Source: Ifrita kowaldi (lineage: Eukaryota > Chordata > Aves > Passeriformes > Cinclosomatidae). From it: DNA of 64,000 bases. Position 1 is the stretch's first letter, and every line of letters begins with the position of its first letter. The DNA lies in the NCBI GenBank assembly GCA_013398055.1, contig VZRS01004544.1, positions 62,001 to 126,000 of the forward strand, given 5' to 3'. Below the pieces are notes generated by a model. The model ran no database searches. It had not been told where the DNA came from and saw nothing but the letters and a program-made list of their open reading frames with translations. This document shows positions 36,701 through 49,500 of this stretch, one piece after another. A program made the translations under genes and the position numbers.

Positions 36701-39700
36701 ACCTCCCCTTTTCTCCTGCCCACATTCTTCTTCACAGATTGTTCTCCCAAGCACCAAAAAGCCAAGTTCTGTCACTCCTGTCCCTATCTCACTGCTGAGT
36801 GCAGCAGACAAATGTGTTCTGTGGGCAGCAGGGGGATTCTGTCAGGAAGCGCTACCCCGGGCTGTGCCCGTTCACTGCAGCTGCTGGGGGGGGCCAGGGG
36901 TGAGCAGAGGGAGATAGCAACAAATGACAGAAAGCATTTGTTTCCAACAACTGAAAGAGTAAAGGCAAAAAAACATCTAGAGAAGCTGACAGGTGGTAAA
37001 TCATGAAATGTTTCATATGGAATTTTTAAAAGACATAGGAAAGCACCATGTGGTGCTCCCACACACAGTTTTTTAATATATGTGTGTCTATCGATGAAAC
37101 AGGGAGCAGGGAAGGTGTGCTCACTGCAGAAATGTTATATGAATGCTTCTCGGCTCCTTGTCACCGGGCTTCTTTCACTCCACCTACCCAACCTGGAATA
37201 GCATCCCCATTTTTCTAAGTCTGGCATCTTCTCTGTTCTTCTCCCCACTTTATTCAGCTCATAGTCAACCACTCTTAATTTCTCAGCTCTTTGTTCTGCT
37301 CCTCTTCAGGGGCTCTGTCTCCTCTAGAGACCTGGGGTAGTTTAAGACCCAAGTAAACCCTGTACTAAGTAATTATTTCACACCCTCTTTCATGCTTTTT
37401 TTCATTAACTTCCTAGTTTGACTAAATTCTGCACAGATTAAGACTTTCTTGATGCCTGTGATATGAGGTAGCTGAAAGGAGAGAATTTATGGATGTTTAT
37501 AAGTAATAATTTTGTTGAATAAGGACAGGGCCTGAAATGTTTAAAAGGAAAGTCTATTTCTTGTTTAAATTCTGCATTTTCCAAGGTCTTTAAAACTCTT
37601 AAATGTGGATTTATATTTTGAATCAATTAGATCATTTCAAAGTGTTCGAATGTAAAACTGCAGCCTCCTGATGTGCATGATGAAAAGGAAGTTTTTAAGA
37701 CTAGGCTGTGTTAATTCAGTAGGCTAGATGTTGCACTGTCAAATGACTGGAGCTGTTCAGTAGCTCTTGCATTATCATTTGAGCTACTGAAATCACTCCT
37801 TGCCAAGGATGCTGTGGTCATTTTTCAGATACTTTATGGTGAACTGGTATTTCTCACACTTGGATTTCAGCACAGTTGTTTTTTCATATAATAGGAGCTC
37901 AGGCTCTGCTCTTACAAAGATCTTGGTGACTGTGAGACGCAAAGCTCAAATGTCAGATATATAATATTTAATACAAGCAGCAAAAGAAAAGGTTGCAGTT
38001 ACCCTATGTAAAATTCTGAACTGAATGGAAAGCACCATAGCTCCCAGTGGCTGAAGAGTCAACAGTTACATACTGTAAAATTATAAATAAAATCCTTTAA
38101 AATACAAGAAAGCCTCCATTTTCTCCAGCCACACCTGAGGCTATGAAGGAGTGAAATTCCAAAGGTCGAAAGAGAATTAATAACTTCAGGCTGTTTCTTG
38201 AGGACCCAGGCAAACAGTGCAGAGTGAAGTACAGCAAAACATCTGTAAGAGCAGCACTGAAATGCTTCCTGCTTCCCAAACCAAGAATATCAAACCTACA
38301 TCCTCTTTCATTGCGTACTACACTAAAGGAAAATATGAAGGAGGGGAATCACAACTATAAGCGAAAGTTGAATGGCAACATGGGGTATATTTCAGATTCC
38401 TAAACAACCCACGTAACCCTCACGAGAGACCGACTGCAATAACACAACTGGATTATGGCAGTGCAAAATGACCCAACACTTCACAGCTGTTACAAGTTCT
38501 ATAGGAGCATTCTGAAACCTTGAACACGCTTGTGAGAAAAGGTGCATTGTTCATTCCTAACGATGGTAAATCAGTGTCTGACTCAATGTTTCAGAAATTT
38601 TGCAAATTTAGCACAAGGTATTCAGACCAGTAAAACTGATCCTCCCTTTTATTCTTTCACATTCAGAGTCAGAATTGTTGTGGTATCTGATTAAGACATT
38701 CATAAATCCAAATTTCACCTTGAAATATCAAAGGTGAAATAAAAAAATATTTAAATCAAAGATCCTTATTGTTCATTGGAAAACTACTTTGAATCCTGCA
38801 GTTCTCTGCCTTCTCTTCCTTAGAATAACTTATTCCATATAGTAATTGCTGCATGTGTGAAAAACAAATTTATCTCCCAAATGCACGTATTTCCAATGGT
38901 CTCAAAGAACAGTGGTTCAAACAGATTCAAATATTCAGCAGCAGAAATACTACAGTGATGGGATAAAAATCCTATAGAATTCTGCTAAAAGTAGAAATAC
39001 ATGGAACAATAACTAAATGCAAACAATCTTTCCCATGTGAAGCATGCAGAAAGCTATTAGTGATGGAGAGAAATTTGCAGTGCATTTAGCTTAATTTAGG
39101 AATCTTGCCAAAATAATTAGAAGAAATACTACAAACTTTTCAACCCAGGTGGAATCCTTTCATTTAATGAGCTAAAGGAATGACAAATATCTTGATGTCT
39201 TGATGACTGTGAATTTTAAGTACTGTCTAGTCCTTGCTCAAAGCCAGGACCCTCTTCTTGTGTGTGGTATCAAATTCCAAGTATCACACTGCCATCACTA
39301 TGATAACCAATGGACCACCAAAATTTCAGGGAGCAAACAAACTCCATACTTGCCCCATTCTGCACCGAGAAAGATAACTTTTTATTCCTACATTATGGTG
39401 GTATTGTGACAAAGCTGATGTGAAACACAGCCACTGCCATGTCCAAACGTTAAATAAATTCAAGACAACCACTGAGATCAATCATCCCTCATAGCAAGCA
39501 CTGCACTAGTGGGCAGTGGAGGTAGTGTGTCTGGGAACACTGCAGCTGGGAGACAAATGGCTTCTAAGAGTATTTTTAGCTATATTTGGAGCCTTAAATC
39601 AAGAGTCCAGAACAATCAGGAGACAACCCTAATTTAAGAAGCTATAGCCCAGGTTACTCACTGGAGCAGGGCCATTTGCCTAGGTCCTTCCTTTGGCCCT

Positions 39701-40624
39701 CCATAGTTACAGGCACCATCTTTCTAGAGGCAGAACAACATTCATGCCAGAACTGCAGCTGAGGAGGAAACGTGAGATGAAGTTACCCATATGTATAATG
39801 CAGCAAAAGGTTTTTCCTCTAAAGAATGAATACTTATGCAAAATTTCACAGAAGATAATAGAATGCTCATGAATGCTCTGAAGGCAGCTGCCACTTGTGG
39901 GTCTGTGCTGTCTCTCCATAGGGAGGGATCAGAGCTTTAAATGAGTTCAATCCTGAGGACTTATTACAAATCAGGGTTCACTATATCAACAAGCATGGGC
40001 ACGTTTCCTACTGACCACAGCTAGAAGGAACTATTCACCAGGTAACCTACCCTGCCCAGATAGAGCTGTATCCCAGCCTGAAGACCAGCAGCGATGCCTG
40101 AGTATAGCAAATAGAGTAAAGCTCTTATCTACAGCTCTAAATCCATTTATATTCCCACTTCATATTCTCATTTATATTCTCACATGACTTTTGTTGGTTT
40201 CAGTGGGTGGCAATTCTACTTCTCTGACAGCATTTTATAATAAGAAATCTATCCAAAGTAAAGAGGGAAATACATCCTGATTCCAACAGTGCACTCAGGA
40301 TGGAAGCAGACTTTCAGCTGAAGATGTATTTTATTGTAGTAGATGTATTTTATTAGTTTAATAGAGCATCAACAGAAAAAATATGTGGAATTTATCAATT
40401 AACTTACATGAGCATAAGACAAATATTCAGCACCTCGTGACAGGTTGCAGTGGCTGCCTCACCTGCAGGGCTGTTGGATGCACTCTACCAGCTCTACGCT
40501 AGCTCTTTTCAAGCAATTTTCATTTTAGTGACTGTAAATAGTTTTATTTCCGATTCTTATGCAAAAAGACTTTTAAGTGAGCAAAAGGAAAAGCACGGCT
40601 GGATGTGCTTGCATTATATCTCTA
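33746..40624. other. Unique non-coding DNA
   Basis: No gene or interspersed repeat recognised. The longest frames (36623-37006, 127 codons, and 36588-36917, 109 codons) overlap in a GC-richer patch that includes a run of 8 G near 36886-36893 and look like chance. 36180-36420 is AT-rich, repeat-free and rich in regulatory-looking words (GCAATTAGCATG, TTTATTATGG) and may be a conserved element, untested. Confidence 0.5.
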
Positions 40625-40706
40625 TTTTTATGGCTTTTCCATGTAATACCAAAGTGGTACACATTTATTTGCTTTGACCTAATTAAGGAATACATGAAAA
40701 CCTACT
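40625..40706 (+). repeat. Unidentified dispersed repeat, copy A
   Basis: Eighty-two bases that align without gaps to 43034-43115 with 16 mismatches by my count (about 80% identity), including identical ends TTTTTAT and GAAAACCTACT. Similarity may extend more weakly on both sides. No known family comes to mind. Confidence 0.8.
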
Positions 40707-41831
40707 TTGTTAAAATTCACTAATGCCAGCCAGCCACTGCTGCAAATGACAAACACAAGGACTTACTGGGTTACTGCTGCACACTGAAATGTAATCAAAG
40801 GCTGAAATGCAAAAACATACAATGAAAAATGCAACTGTCTTCCAAAAAGAATTTACTACTAGTTAGGATTAATATTATATTCCTCTAAATATAAGCACAA
40901 CATATTTACTTGAGAAATTGTAAAAGGTAATGAGCTAAGTTACATAAATTCTTATGCAATGAGGTTACATTGCTAATGTACAAGCCTTGGGTAAGGTATC
41001 TTAGAGTATTGACAGTCGAGTAGAAATTGGCAGAAACAATGAAACTATAATACCAGGACCTAAACACAACACACCAACACCCAAATTCTGATCAGCAGCA
41101 TCAAGGAATGTCTAAGGGCATCAACGAGAAAACTGCTGCTTTGTGGCTAGATATTCATTCTGGAAAAGCCACTCTTCCTTTCTCAATCATTTTTCTTGCT
41201 AGAAGACTGGCAAATAGAAAAAATACTAGAGGCACTTTACCATCTTTCTGTATTATTGACAGGTGCCATAAAGCTCACATCCAACAAACAAATGCACCTG
41301 CATTTACCTGCATTTGTGAAACTGAAGCATGCATATGGTAAACTGCTTACCTCCACACAAGTAAGCAGTTCTCTAAGCACCTTCTCTAAGTGTCCTGCCC
41401 TTTATCAACCCATGCCAAGCTCCACACTCCTCTTTAGTTTAGTTCTGTCCCTTTGCCCTAAGCTCAGAGGACTGTGATGGGAGTGATTATGCTTGGTGAC
41501 GTGAGACACAGTGACTGTCACCGCAGAAAATTCTAAATACTGGAGAAGAAAAAAATACCCACCTAAAAAATTCAGCTGGAAATAAATTACAAGGCAACCA
41601 ACCCTAATGGAACCAACCTATACTTTAGCCTTAGCTACGCTTGTGCTGGAGACAAACACCAATATCCTTTGTGTGACTTCCTGCTGTGTGAGCAGGGTGC
41701 TGGTGGCAGCAGGATGGGGTGTTGAGCTGGAGTACTGCCCCTTGTACCTCATCTCTCTGCTTGGCCAGTGCAATGAACACAGTCAAAATACAAGGAGCAT
41801 CCCAGAGCCAGCATGCGAGAAGCTGTGGTTT
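40707..41831. other. Unique non-coding DNA
   Basis: Nothing recognised. Overlapping frames near 41108-41477 and 41607-41888 are unsupported. Confidence 0.5.
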
Positions 41832-41887
41832 GCCACAAAGAACTGCACTTACCAAACTAGCCACAAAGAACTGCACATACCAATATA
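41832..41887 (+). repeat. Two-copy 28-base tandem duplication
   Basis: The unit starting GCCACAAAGAACTGCAC occurs at 41832-41859 and again at 41860-41887, with 25 of 28 bases identical. It makes the peptide repeat '(A)TKNCTYQ' in one frame, which may look like a protein repeat but comes from the DNA duplication. Confidence 0.92.
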
Positions 41888-41990
41888 GCAGCTACAGCTC
41901 TGGAGGAACTTTCATGTTTAAGCACAGTCATGGTCAGCCCCTCACAGCTCCCCAGAGGAATGAGCTTGATACATTGCACCATTGCAGCAA

Positions 41991-42020
41991 AAACACAGTA
42001 TTAAGAAACACAGTATTAAG
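41991..42020 (+). repeat. Perfect two-copy 15-base tandem duplication
   Basis: AAACACAGTATTAAG at 41991-42005 is repeated exactly at 42006-42020, about 100 bases after the 28-base duplication. Confidence 0.92.
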
Positions 42021-43033
42021 TTTGTTGTTCCTTCACTTTAAAACACTTAATAATAAAGTTTAAGTAAAACTTAGACTACTATCTTCTGCTTCCCTTGAAA
42101 TTCTTTGTCAGAAGTGTAAACCTCACAAGATAAAACAGCCACCGTTTCTGGAGGAGCAGCTCTTGGCTTTCCAGCTCCAGCACAGAAAGTAATGATAAAA
42201 ATATTGGCAAAGGCTACAAACAGGCTTTTGGGACTGTGACTACTTAAACTTGAAATGGGATTAGTGCCTCTCTGTTCTCATCCCCTTTGTGTATATGTGG
42301 ATTCATCACTTCTGAGGCCGTTCCCACTATCCAGCCGCTCCTGCTATGGATGACAGTGGAAGTCAGTAGTTAAGAGGAATGTCTCAGAAGTCCTTCACAA
42401 ATCAGTGGGGCCTTCCCAGGGGATACAGCAGCATGATTGTTACAAAGCGCCAGGGAGATGCTCAGTGCTTTGCTTTCCCCAAAGGGCTTAGTCATACACG
42501 ATTGCAGGTAAGGAGAGCCCTGAGCCAGCCCCAGCTTGCTGAGTGTGCTGCTTTGCTAATTGGGGTCGATGAAGGTGAAATAGGTGCTCTCTTTCTGTTG
42601 GTCAGCAGCAATGCTGTGGCCAACACACGGGAGCAGATATTGTACATACAACCTAACAGGTCACATTTCTCTCCAAAGACACATCAGACATTCATGCTGG
42701 ACGCTGTTTCTTTCACTGTTCTGGTCTTTGCTGCTTTTCAAAGCAGCTCTAGGGATTGCTGAAAGGAGTAACTGCCCTTGCACAGCAGCAAGAGTAACTA
42801 AAAACCCTAGAGGAGGCTCCCAACCAGAGTATCCACCCTGGGGTCCTGAGAAAGGATCCTGTCAGGAAGCAGTCAGATTTTGTGGTCCATGCAAATGCGT
42901 GGCCACGGAGGGGAGGCATCCAGGTAAAATGATGCATTGTTGGGCATACAGGAGAAATTTCTGGTTATTTGGATGTTTTTAGGTATTAATGTCATGGGAA
43001 TTTTACTTCTGAGTCAAGTGTGGTCGAGCTATG
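42021..43033. other. Unique DNA with a GC-richer patch
   Basis: 42370-42950 is GC-richer and holds two overlapping plus-strand frames (127 codons at 42379-42762 and 132 at 42584-42982) with no recognisable domain. No splice-bounded exon is convincing. Confidence 0.5.
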
Positions 43034-43115
43034 TTTTTATAACTTTTCCTTGTAATGTCGAAGTTCCACATATTTATTTGGCTTGACTTAATTAAGAAAT
43101 ATGTGAAAACCTACT
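43034..43115 (+). repeat. Unidentified dispersed repeat, copy B
   Basis: Partner of 40625-40706, same orientation, about 2.3 kb downstream. The two copies share the ordered blocks CTTTTCC, TGTAAT, ATTTATTT, TTGAC, TAATTAAG and GTGAAAACC/ATGAAAACC. Confidence 0.8.
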
Positions 43116-43524
43116 GGGGTCACTCTAATTCTGAGCTCACAAAGAATTACAAAGAGATATTCCTGCACTTCTAAAAACATTTAAATCTTATTTTGGATGT
43201 TGCCATCATAAGTCTCTGAAAAGTATTATCCATTTTTTCATCTCTTTTTCTCTTTGCACTGGCATTCATTTAGTAAATACACAATGACATTATATCCTTG
43301 TCTTCAGCTGACGATGAACAATCCACACCACAGATATACGGCTATCATTTTGTTCTTAGGATGCATGGCATATATTGAAAGGGCATTACAGACTTTCAGA
43401 ACTTTGAGTTTGATATATGTAAATATTTTTAAAGGTTTACTGGCAAGGGAACTTCATTCTGTGGACTATACATCACTAAACTGATGTCAGAGAACGTGAT
43501 ATTAACTTTCACTCATTTTTGCAG
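43116..43524. other. Unique non-coding DNA
   Basis: Nothing recognised. Confidence 0.5.
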
Positions 43525-43556
43525 GCCACCTTCTAGTGATGCAACAAAGAACTTGG
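43525..43556 (+). other. Candidate 32-base exon
   Basis: A good acceptor (ACTTTCACTCATTTTTGCAG, ending at 43524) and a donor-like GTAAGC at 43557 enclose 32 bases. One frame reads PPSSDATKNLG and is part of an 86-codon open frame (43484-43744). No gene family recognised; the length is not a multiple of three. Confidence 0.15.
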
Positions 43557-46500
43557 GTAAGCAATCAAGCAGCTTCTACTTTAATTTACAACAGGTCCTT
43601 ACACCACACCAAACTGAGCACATCCCGGTTAAAAAATACTGCATGGAAGTTCATTTCCCAGTTACTTTGGTGACTTACAGGAGTACTAAAGAGCTGGGTT
43701 CCCAGTTCTGCTCTGCAGTACATGTTTTAGATAAATTTCAATAGAAACAATTTTGGGGAAGAAATTCAAAACCACATATCCATGATCTACTCTTAGATTT
43801 GTTACAAATGTGAGTTCTCACTTATTAACCTTTATATGACAGCATATCTTGCTATTCTCCTCTGGCATACTCTCGTCAGCTGTGCAAATTTGAATAACTA
43901 TCTTCAAGTGGCAGCTATATCAAAATTCACTAATTTCATCATCAAAATTAAAAGTCAGCCATTTCAGTCAATCTTTGCATTGTTCAAGATCACACTGATC
44001 AGTTACATGGCAGAGCTTTGTCTAGTGCTGATTAGAGCTCTGTGCCTCCATTACGCAAAGTGGATCATACAATAGTCATCAGTCACTTCTGTCCTGCTTC
44101 CCAATCCTCTCCTGTAGGGTGTTAGGCAATTACCCTCCTATCATGCTTGCATTGTCTGACAGCGAAGCACAACTTCCAGTAGGTAAAAATGATTAAAACA
44201 TCATTGCCTGAACCAGATTTACAATTCTTTATAAATCCCCATGAAGACCAAATCACTGTTAACTGGAAGTGGAGCTGCTGCTTCCAGCTCCCACAGTGCT
44301 GCAGCACAAAAGCACACACCACTCCACAGCTCAGAGTGGAGCAGTAGGAAGAGACTTTCCCCTTTTGAGTACTATCAGCATCATGGGAATAAGTTTAGAG
44401 ACTGCCATCACAATGAAAACAGCTCAGCTTTACACCACGAGTTACACTCACCAAATATAAACCTAAAATTGAAAGAAGCTTTATTACGTGCTATGTGTAC
44501 TTCAAACTCACTATCCGGGAAAGCAAGCCCACTGCAAAACACAGTCTAAGTTTCAGAGAGATCTTTGGCAAAACATCAGTAAATTTGAGGTAGGACATAA
44601 GCCCATTAGTGGGCCAGTTTCACAAATACACTTAGATTTTTAGGCTGTAAATGTCACACAGCTCATGCAGTCATTAGTCATCCCTATGCACAGTACATAC
44701 ATACAGAGGCAAAAAGAATGTGGTTGCTGACTTATAGCAAAGAGCTCCTACGAACACCTATCTTGAATGTAAGTATTGACAAAAGTATCATTAATAATAT
44801 GGGATAGCACAGTAAATTGGTTTCAGTATATAAAAAAACCTCTCAAACTTTTTCCTATAGCTGGAGTAGAACCTCTGCTGACATTTAAATAAATTCAGCT
44901 TTTAGTTGTTTTGGTTTGGTTTTTTTCATATCCTAGCAATTTCTCTTGCCTTTGTACTTAAAGAGTCCAGATAAGCAGGGATTGGATGCTGAAATACTTC
45001 AAGAAAAACAACTAACATAAGAAGGCTTCCAGCCCCAAGCTGAAGAAGGAAAAGGGCTGGAGCACCAGATTAGGACCCAGAGGTAATTCCATGCCCAAAT
45101 ACATGAAAGCAGCTCCACTGGGTGGAGAATTGCCCCCCCCAGTCCTGCAACTGCTGATCCAAACTGAATCCATTCTCCCATAGTCTATTGCAGAAGAGGC
45201 CAGAGTACCTTGTGGTTGCTTTTACAAGCTCGTAGCTAAAAGTGAGGAAAAAAAACACACCAGAAACCTTCACATTCCAGTTTATCTCCACAGCCGAAGC
45301 TGCACTGGTCACTACTACCTCTGTCTGCCGCATCATGTCCTCTCCCACAGTTCTTGCATATTTGCTGCACTTTAAATGACTCATCCACTTCTCCATCAGG
45401 AGAGAACATCTCCTTCTCTGTATTCTTTTGAGGAGGGCTAATAAACTGCCTGAGTCATCACCATTTTTCACACAGTCTGGTCTCAATGTTTCAGTACTCC
45501 AATTTAGACAATATCCACTTGGAGGAGTTCTTTGCTCAGCAGCAGGAAAGAAAATAACTTGACTCCCTAATGAAAACCTTGAAAACATCCCAACTACTAA
45601 AGGGTAATGAGACATGGCCCTGATTGATTGCCTAATAACCTTTATCTAGATACTAATGAATGTAATAAATTGTGGGATTTATGGGCAGCCCCTGCTCAGA
45701 GACCATCTTTTAAAACACCTACTTGGAGGATGCCAAGTTGTGACATGACTTCCAGCTTCAGTTTCACTGGGTAAAAAAAAAGGCCTGTGAGATGTGTAGA
45801 TTTGAACTGGCAATCAATCAGCTGAGATGCTAAAGTGAAAGAGCCTAAGAGAATAAATTAGTATTAAGTAAAATTTAAATATTATTGGAAAAAAACCCTG
45901 CATTTAAAAGTTCAGGCATACTTTGGAGGTCACAAGGGCCAACCTGAATAATAATATGATTTTATCATTATGGTTATTTATTACAATAGTTTAAAATTAT
46001 TTAGTATCTTGAAATCAAGTCCCAGACAGAAGATCTCTATAGCAGGTTAGATTATAGCATTTGCCTCAAAAGAAAAAAAACCTCAAAGCAGCTTGGGATA
46101 CTGAACCCCATCTCCAAAAGTTACGATTTCATATATCCATATTTCAAAGATATTTACATATCTACCTCTCAGACAAATCGATGTTCTGACTATAAGACCT
46201 TAACATCTAAAGTGCTTTCAATAGCACTCACACTTCCCAGGATTTTGAAAATAGGACTTTCAGGCTCACTAATTTTTGTTTGCCATTTAAACTCTTACCC
46301 CTTATACATCTGTTTTAAAAGAGGAAAAATTAATCAGAGATGGGGATAAAAGCAGGGTAAGACAGACTGCAGATTCTATTTGGATTGCTAGCTCTCATAT
46401 TCAAGAGCAGAAAATGCCTTATGATTTTTGGTGTTACTTGGCATCTCCAAGTCTATTTTGCTCCTCCACTTCTTTTGGGCAGGAATCTATGGCCAGTTTC

Positions 46501-49500
46501 AAAGGGGCTTTTGTAGCTAGAGGAGTGCTGCCTACAGCCTGATCCAGACATTTCTCCAGGTCAGATAGTAGAGGCAAATCTCAGTGTCAAACTGCAGCTG
46601 ATCATCACACATGTGCCAGGAAAACACAAAGTGTTCCGGCCCTTTCCCCTCCAGCTCAAGGACGCCGGCCATGCCAGAGGAGCACCTGGCAGCTCCCTCA
46701 GGCAATGGGCTCCGCTCCAGTCTCATTAAGAAAACCAGTGGGTAGGATGAATCCAGCAGGATAGAACTGGGTCTATAATGCTTGGGGGTAGACTGATGGT
46801 AGCAGAGCATCTCTCCGTGAGACAGAGCACAGCCCATAGCTCTTGACATGGCATGCCAAGAGTAAGCACTAGCCCGTGATTGCTGTGAATAGATCCTCTG
46901 CATTTGGGGAACAGTTTTAACATTAGCTACTTCCAAGAGAAATTGTTTAACACTCAGGATGTTCATTGAAAAATCATTGCAAAATTTGTCCTTGCTCTTT
47001 ATAAACCTAAGCCGTAAGAGCTCTCAGTAAACTGAAACCTCTCATCAGAAGGGAAGAACAGCAACATCAATAAAGCCTATTTACAGCAGCACTTATGAAT
47101 CATCAGTGCTTCATGCTCATTTTGATAGCACAAATATTAACAAGCCTTTTACTTCTCTTTATGCTAGCATTGCTTGCTACCCAAAATCAATGTCAGTACA
47201 AATAACAGCGTAAAAGAAAAAGTTCCAATACTGTCTCCACTTAAAGATTCCAAAGCTGGCTTCCAACTTTCAGAAAGATTCAATATAAATTGGTAGTAAC
47301 TTTGTGGCAATATTGATGCCCATGATTACAAATATTCATAGAAACAGTAAGAGAAAGAGTTTTATTTTCCCAAAGAAAATTGACTCTTGTAGAATTTATG
47401 GATCTGTACTATAGACCATCTAGTTTTTATCCTTTGAGACAGAACATTTAACTCTTACCGGGCAATGGTCTCTGCATGACTCCCTATGTTGGGAAGAGCA
47501 GTGTTTCAGATACTTGGAGTGGTGCTAACAAACAACATCTGCTCAAGACTGCAGAGAAAGCCCCAGTCTCTTTGTAGAGACGATTTATGAGCAAAGTGCA
47601 GCCACGCAGCCTCATCACAAAGCAGCTCTCAGTGTGTAGCACTTGGGCTTTTAGAAACACCTGTGCTTGCACCCTGGTTTTCCCGGTCCCTAAAGAACTT
47701 AACCTACAGCTACTCCTCGGCCCAGATGCTGCCAATGCAGATGCACCTCCAGGACAGAGCTCACAGGTGAGGCTGGCACTGGCAGAATGTGAGAAACCCC
47801 AAGGCGAGTAGGTGTCAGCAGTGTTACAAAGGAGACCTTGCTGAGGAAGGCAAAGCTCATTTATCACTAATTTTAGGAAGCTGTCCCCAAAGGTTTAATT
47901 TTTTCCAACTTTCTCTTTCTTTGGAATCCTTGAATAGCAAATAATCTGCAAGCTCTGCAAAGTATGAAAATGTTTCCAAGAAGGAATCTCAGATACTAGT
48001 CAAAGTGAAAAATATTATTAGTACTATTTTTTAAAATCCTACATTAACAACTGTTTCCAGAACAGGAAACCTCAGGGTTTTGACAGGTTTATTTTCTGGA
48101 AGCATACATAAAGTACAAATTAAACAAACATAGAACTTACAAAAAAATTTTACTTGTAAAAATAGAGCTAAAGTTCAACTGTTAAGACACAGATACTGCT
48201 CTCTCAACACTGTATCATTCCAAACTACAAAGCTATATTGTAATTTTCTCACTATACGGGGGGGAAGAAGTAAGAAACGCATTTTGCATTTTATGGCATC
48301 TAAACACATGCTCCTCCTTCTAAACACAGAGCATAAACATAAATGTACCACACACTATGATTTCAATTATATTGCAGCTTTGTCAAACAACAGAGCTTTA
48401 AAATAGTGACATAACTACCAGAATGTGCTCTAAATCACCACATAATCCTATCATAAATACTATCTGCTTCATCTTCACTCACCTTGTTTAAGTTTGACCA
48501 CTATACTCAAAGCATATTCCACAATGTCACTTTCTAAGCTGAGGGCTTTGCCTTTCATTACTCTTTAAAAATTCACTGACCAGGAAATTAAAATTATGAA
48601 AATGTAAAGAGGTATTGTATTAACAAATTAGATATTAAATCAGCTGTTACTAAGGGCACAGTAAATTTGTTTTTATTTTTTTGCTAAATATCAGACAAAC
48701 AGAACCACTAAAAATCACTGCATTGCTATTAATTAATGCTCTGGGAATGAAGAGAGAGAAAGGAAGTTATCCTGGTTTGTATGTTAAAATAAGGTTTGAT
48801 CTTTCTGCCTTCTAATAACTAAAATGATTGATATAACCTCAGAAGCGACCATTAAGGACTAGGAAAGTGTTACTGCAACAAGGGAAATACATGTGGGTGC
48901 CACCAGTTCAGCAACAGCATGTGCCCTGTATAAATAATAGGCTCTGAGCTAGATTCATCAAAGGGACCATAGGAAGATGTCTTGAAAGGGAGAGAGGGAA
49001 AATTAATTTGATGAATCATGTAAGTGGCAGCCTACATCCTGAGGGAACAGTTCTACATACTATGAGTGTGTTACATGCAGTGTTTCATCAGGAACAGCTG
49101 GAGAAAAGAGCTTAGGAACAGCCTCCTTGTGGGCACAGCACCTGGATGGTTTCAATTCAGGACCCATGAACACTTCTGAACCAGGCTGGGAGGGGCACCA
49201 GTGGGACTGAGACTCCCACGGTCTCCTCTGCAAGGCACCATCTGAGAGAAGGAAGTAAATACAGGACTGCAGATGCACTTTATAAGAGTCATTATTTTGC
49301 CCCAGAGCTCCTGCTGATCCCAGGTCAAAATGCAGCAGACAGTCCTTTGTGTAATTTATGGAAACTCTTTGCAGCTTCTTTCCCACTCAAATGCATAGGA
49401 CAGTTCAGTATTTTCATTTATGGACTAAAATTCACTGAATAATTTAGAGAAGCGGTGTCACATAATATTTGTGAAAAATATGGTACTAGGCCAGTTAATA

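Noticed and set aside
41815..41890. Apparent protein repeat TKNCTYQ
   Set aside because: Explained by the 28-base DNA tandem duplication; the surrounding frame has no other support.
45070..45615. 181-codon minus-strand frame, second longest in the window
   Set aside because: No recognisable domain, signal peptide or splice context. A frame of this length is about what chance gives once in 64 kb over six frames.
45905..45960. Possible minus-strand CR1 fragment (TTGGAGGTCACAAGGGCCAA)
   Set aside because: Only about 20 bases resemble CR1 and the flanks do not continue the similarity.
46532..46966. 144-codon minus-strand frame
   Set aside because: No family resemblance; overlapped by another frame on the same strand.
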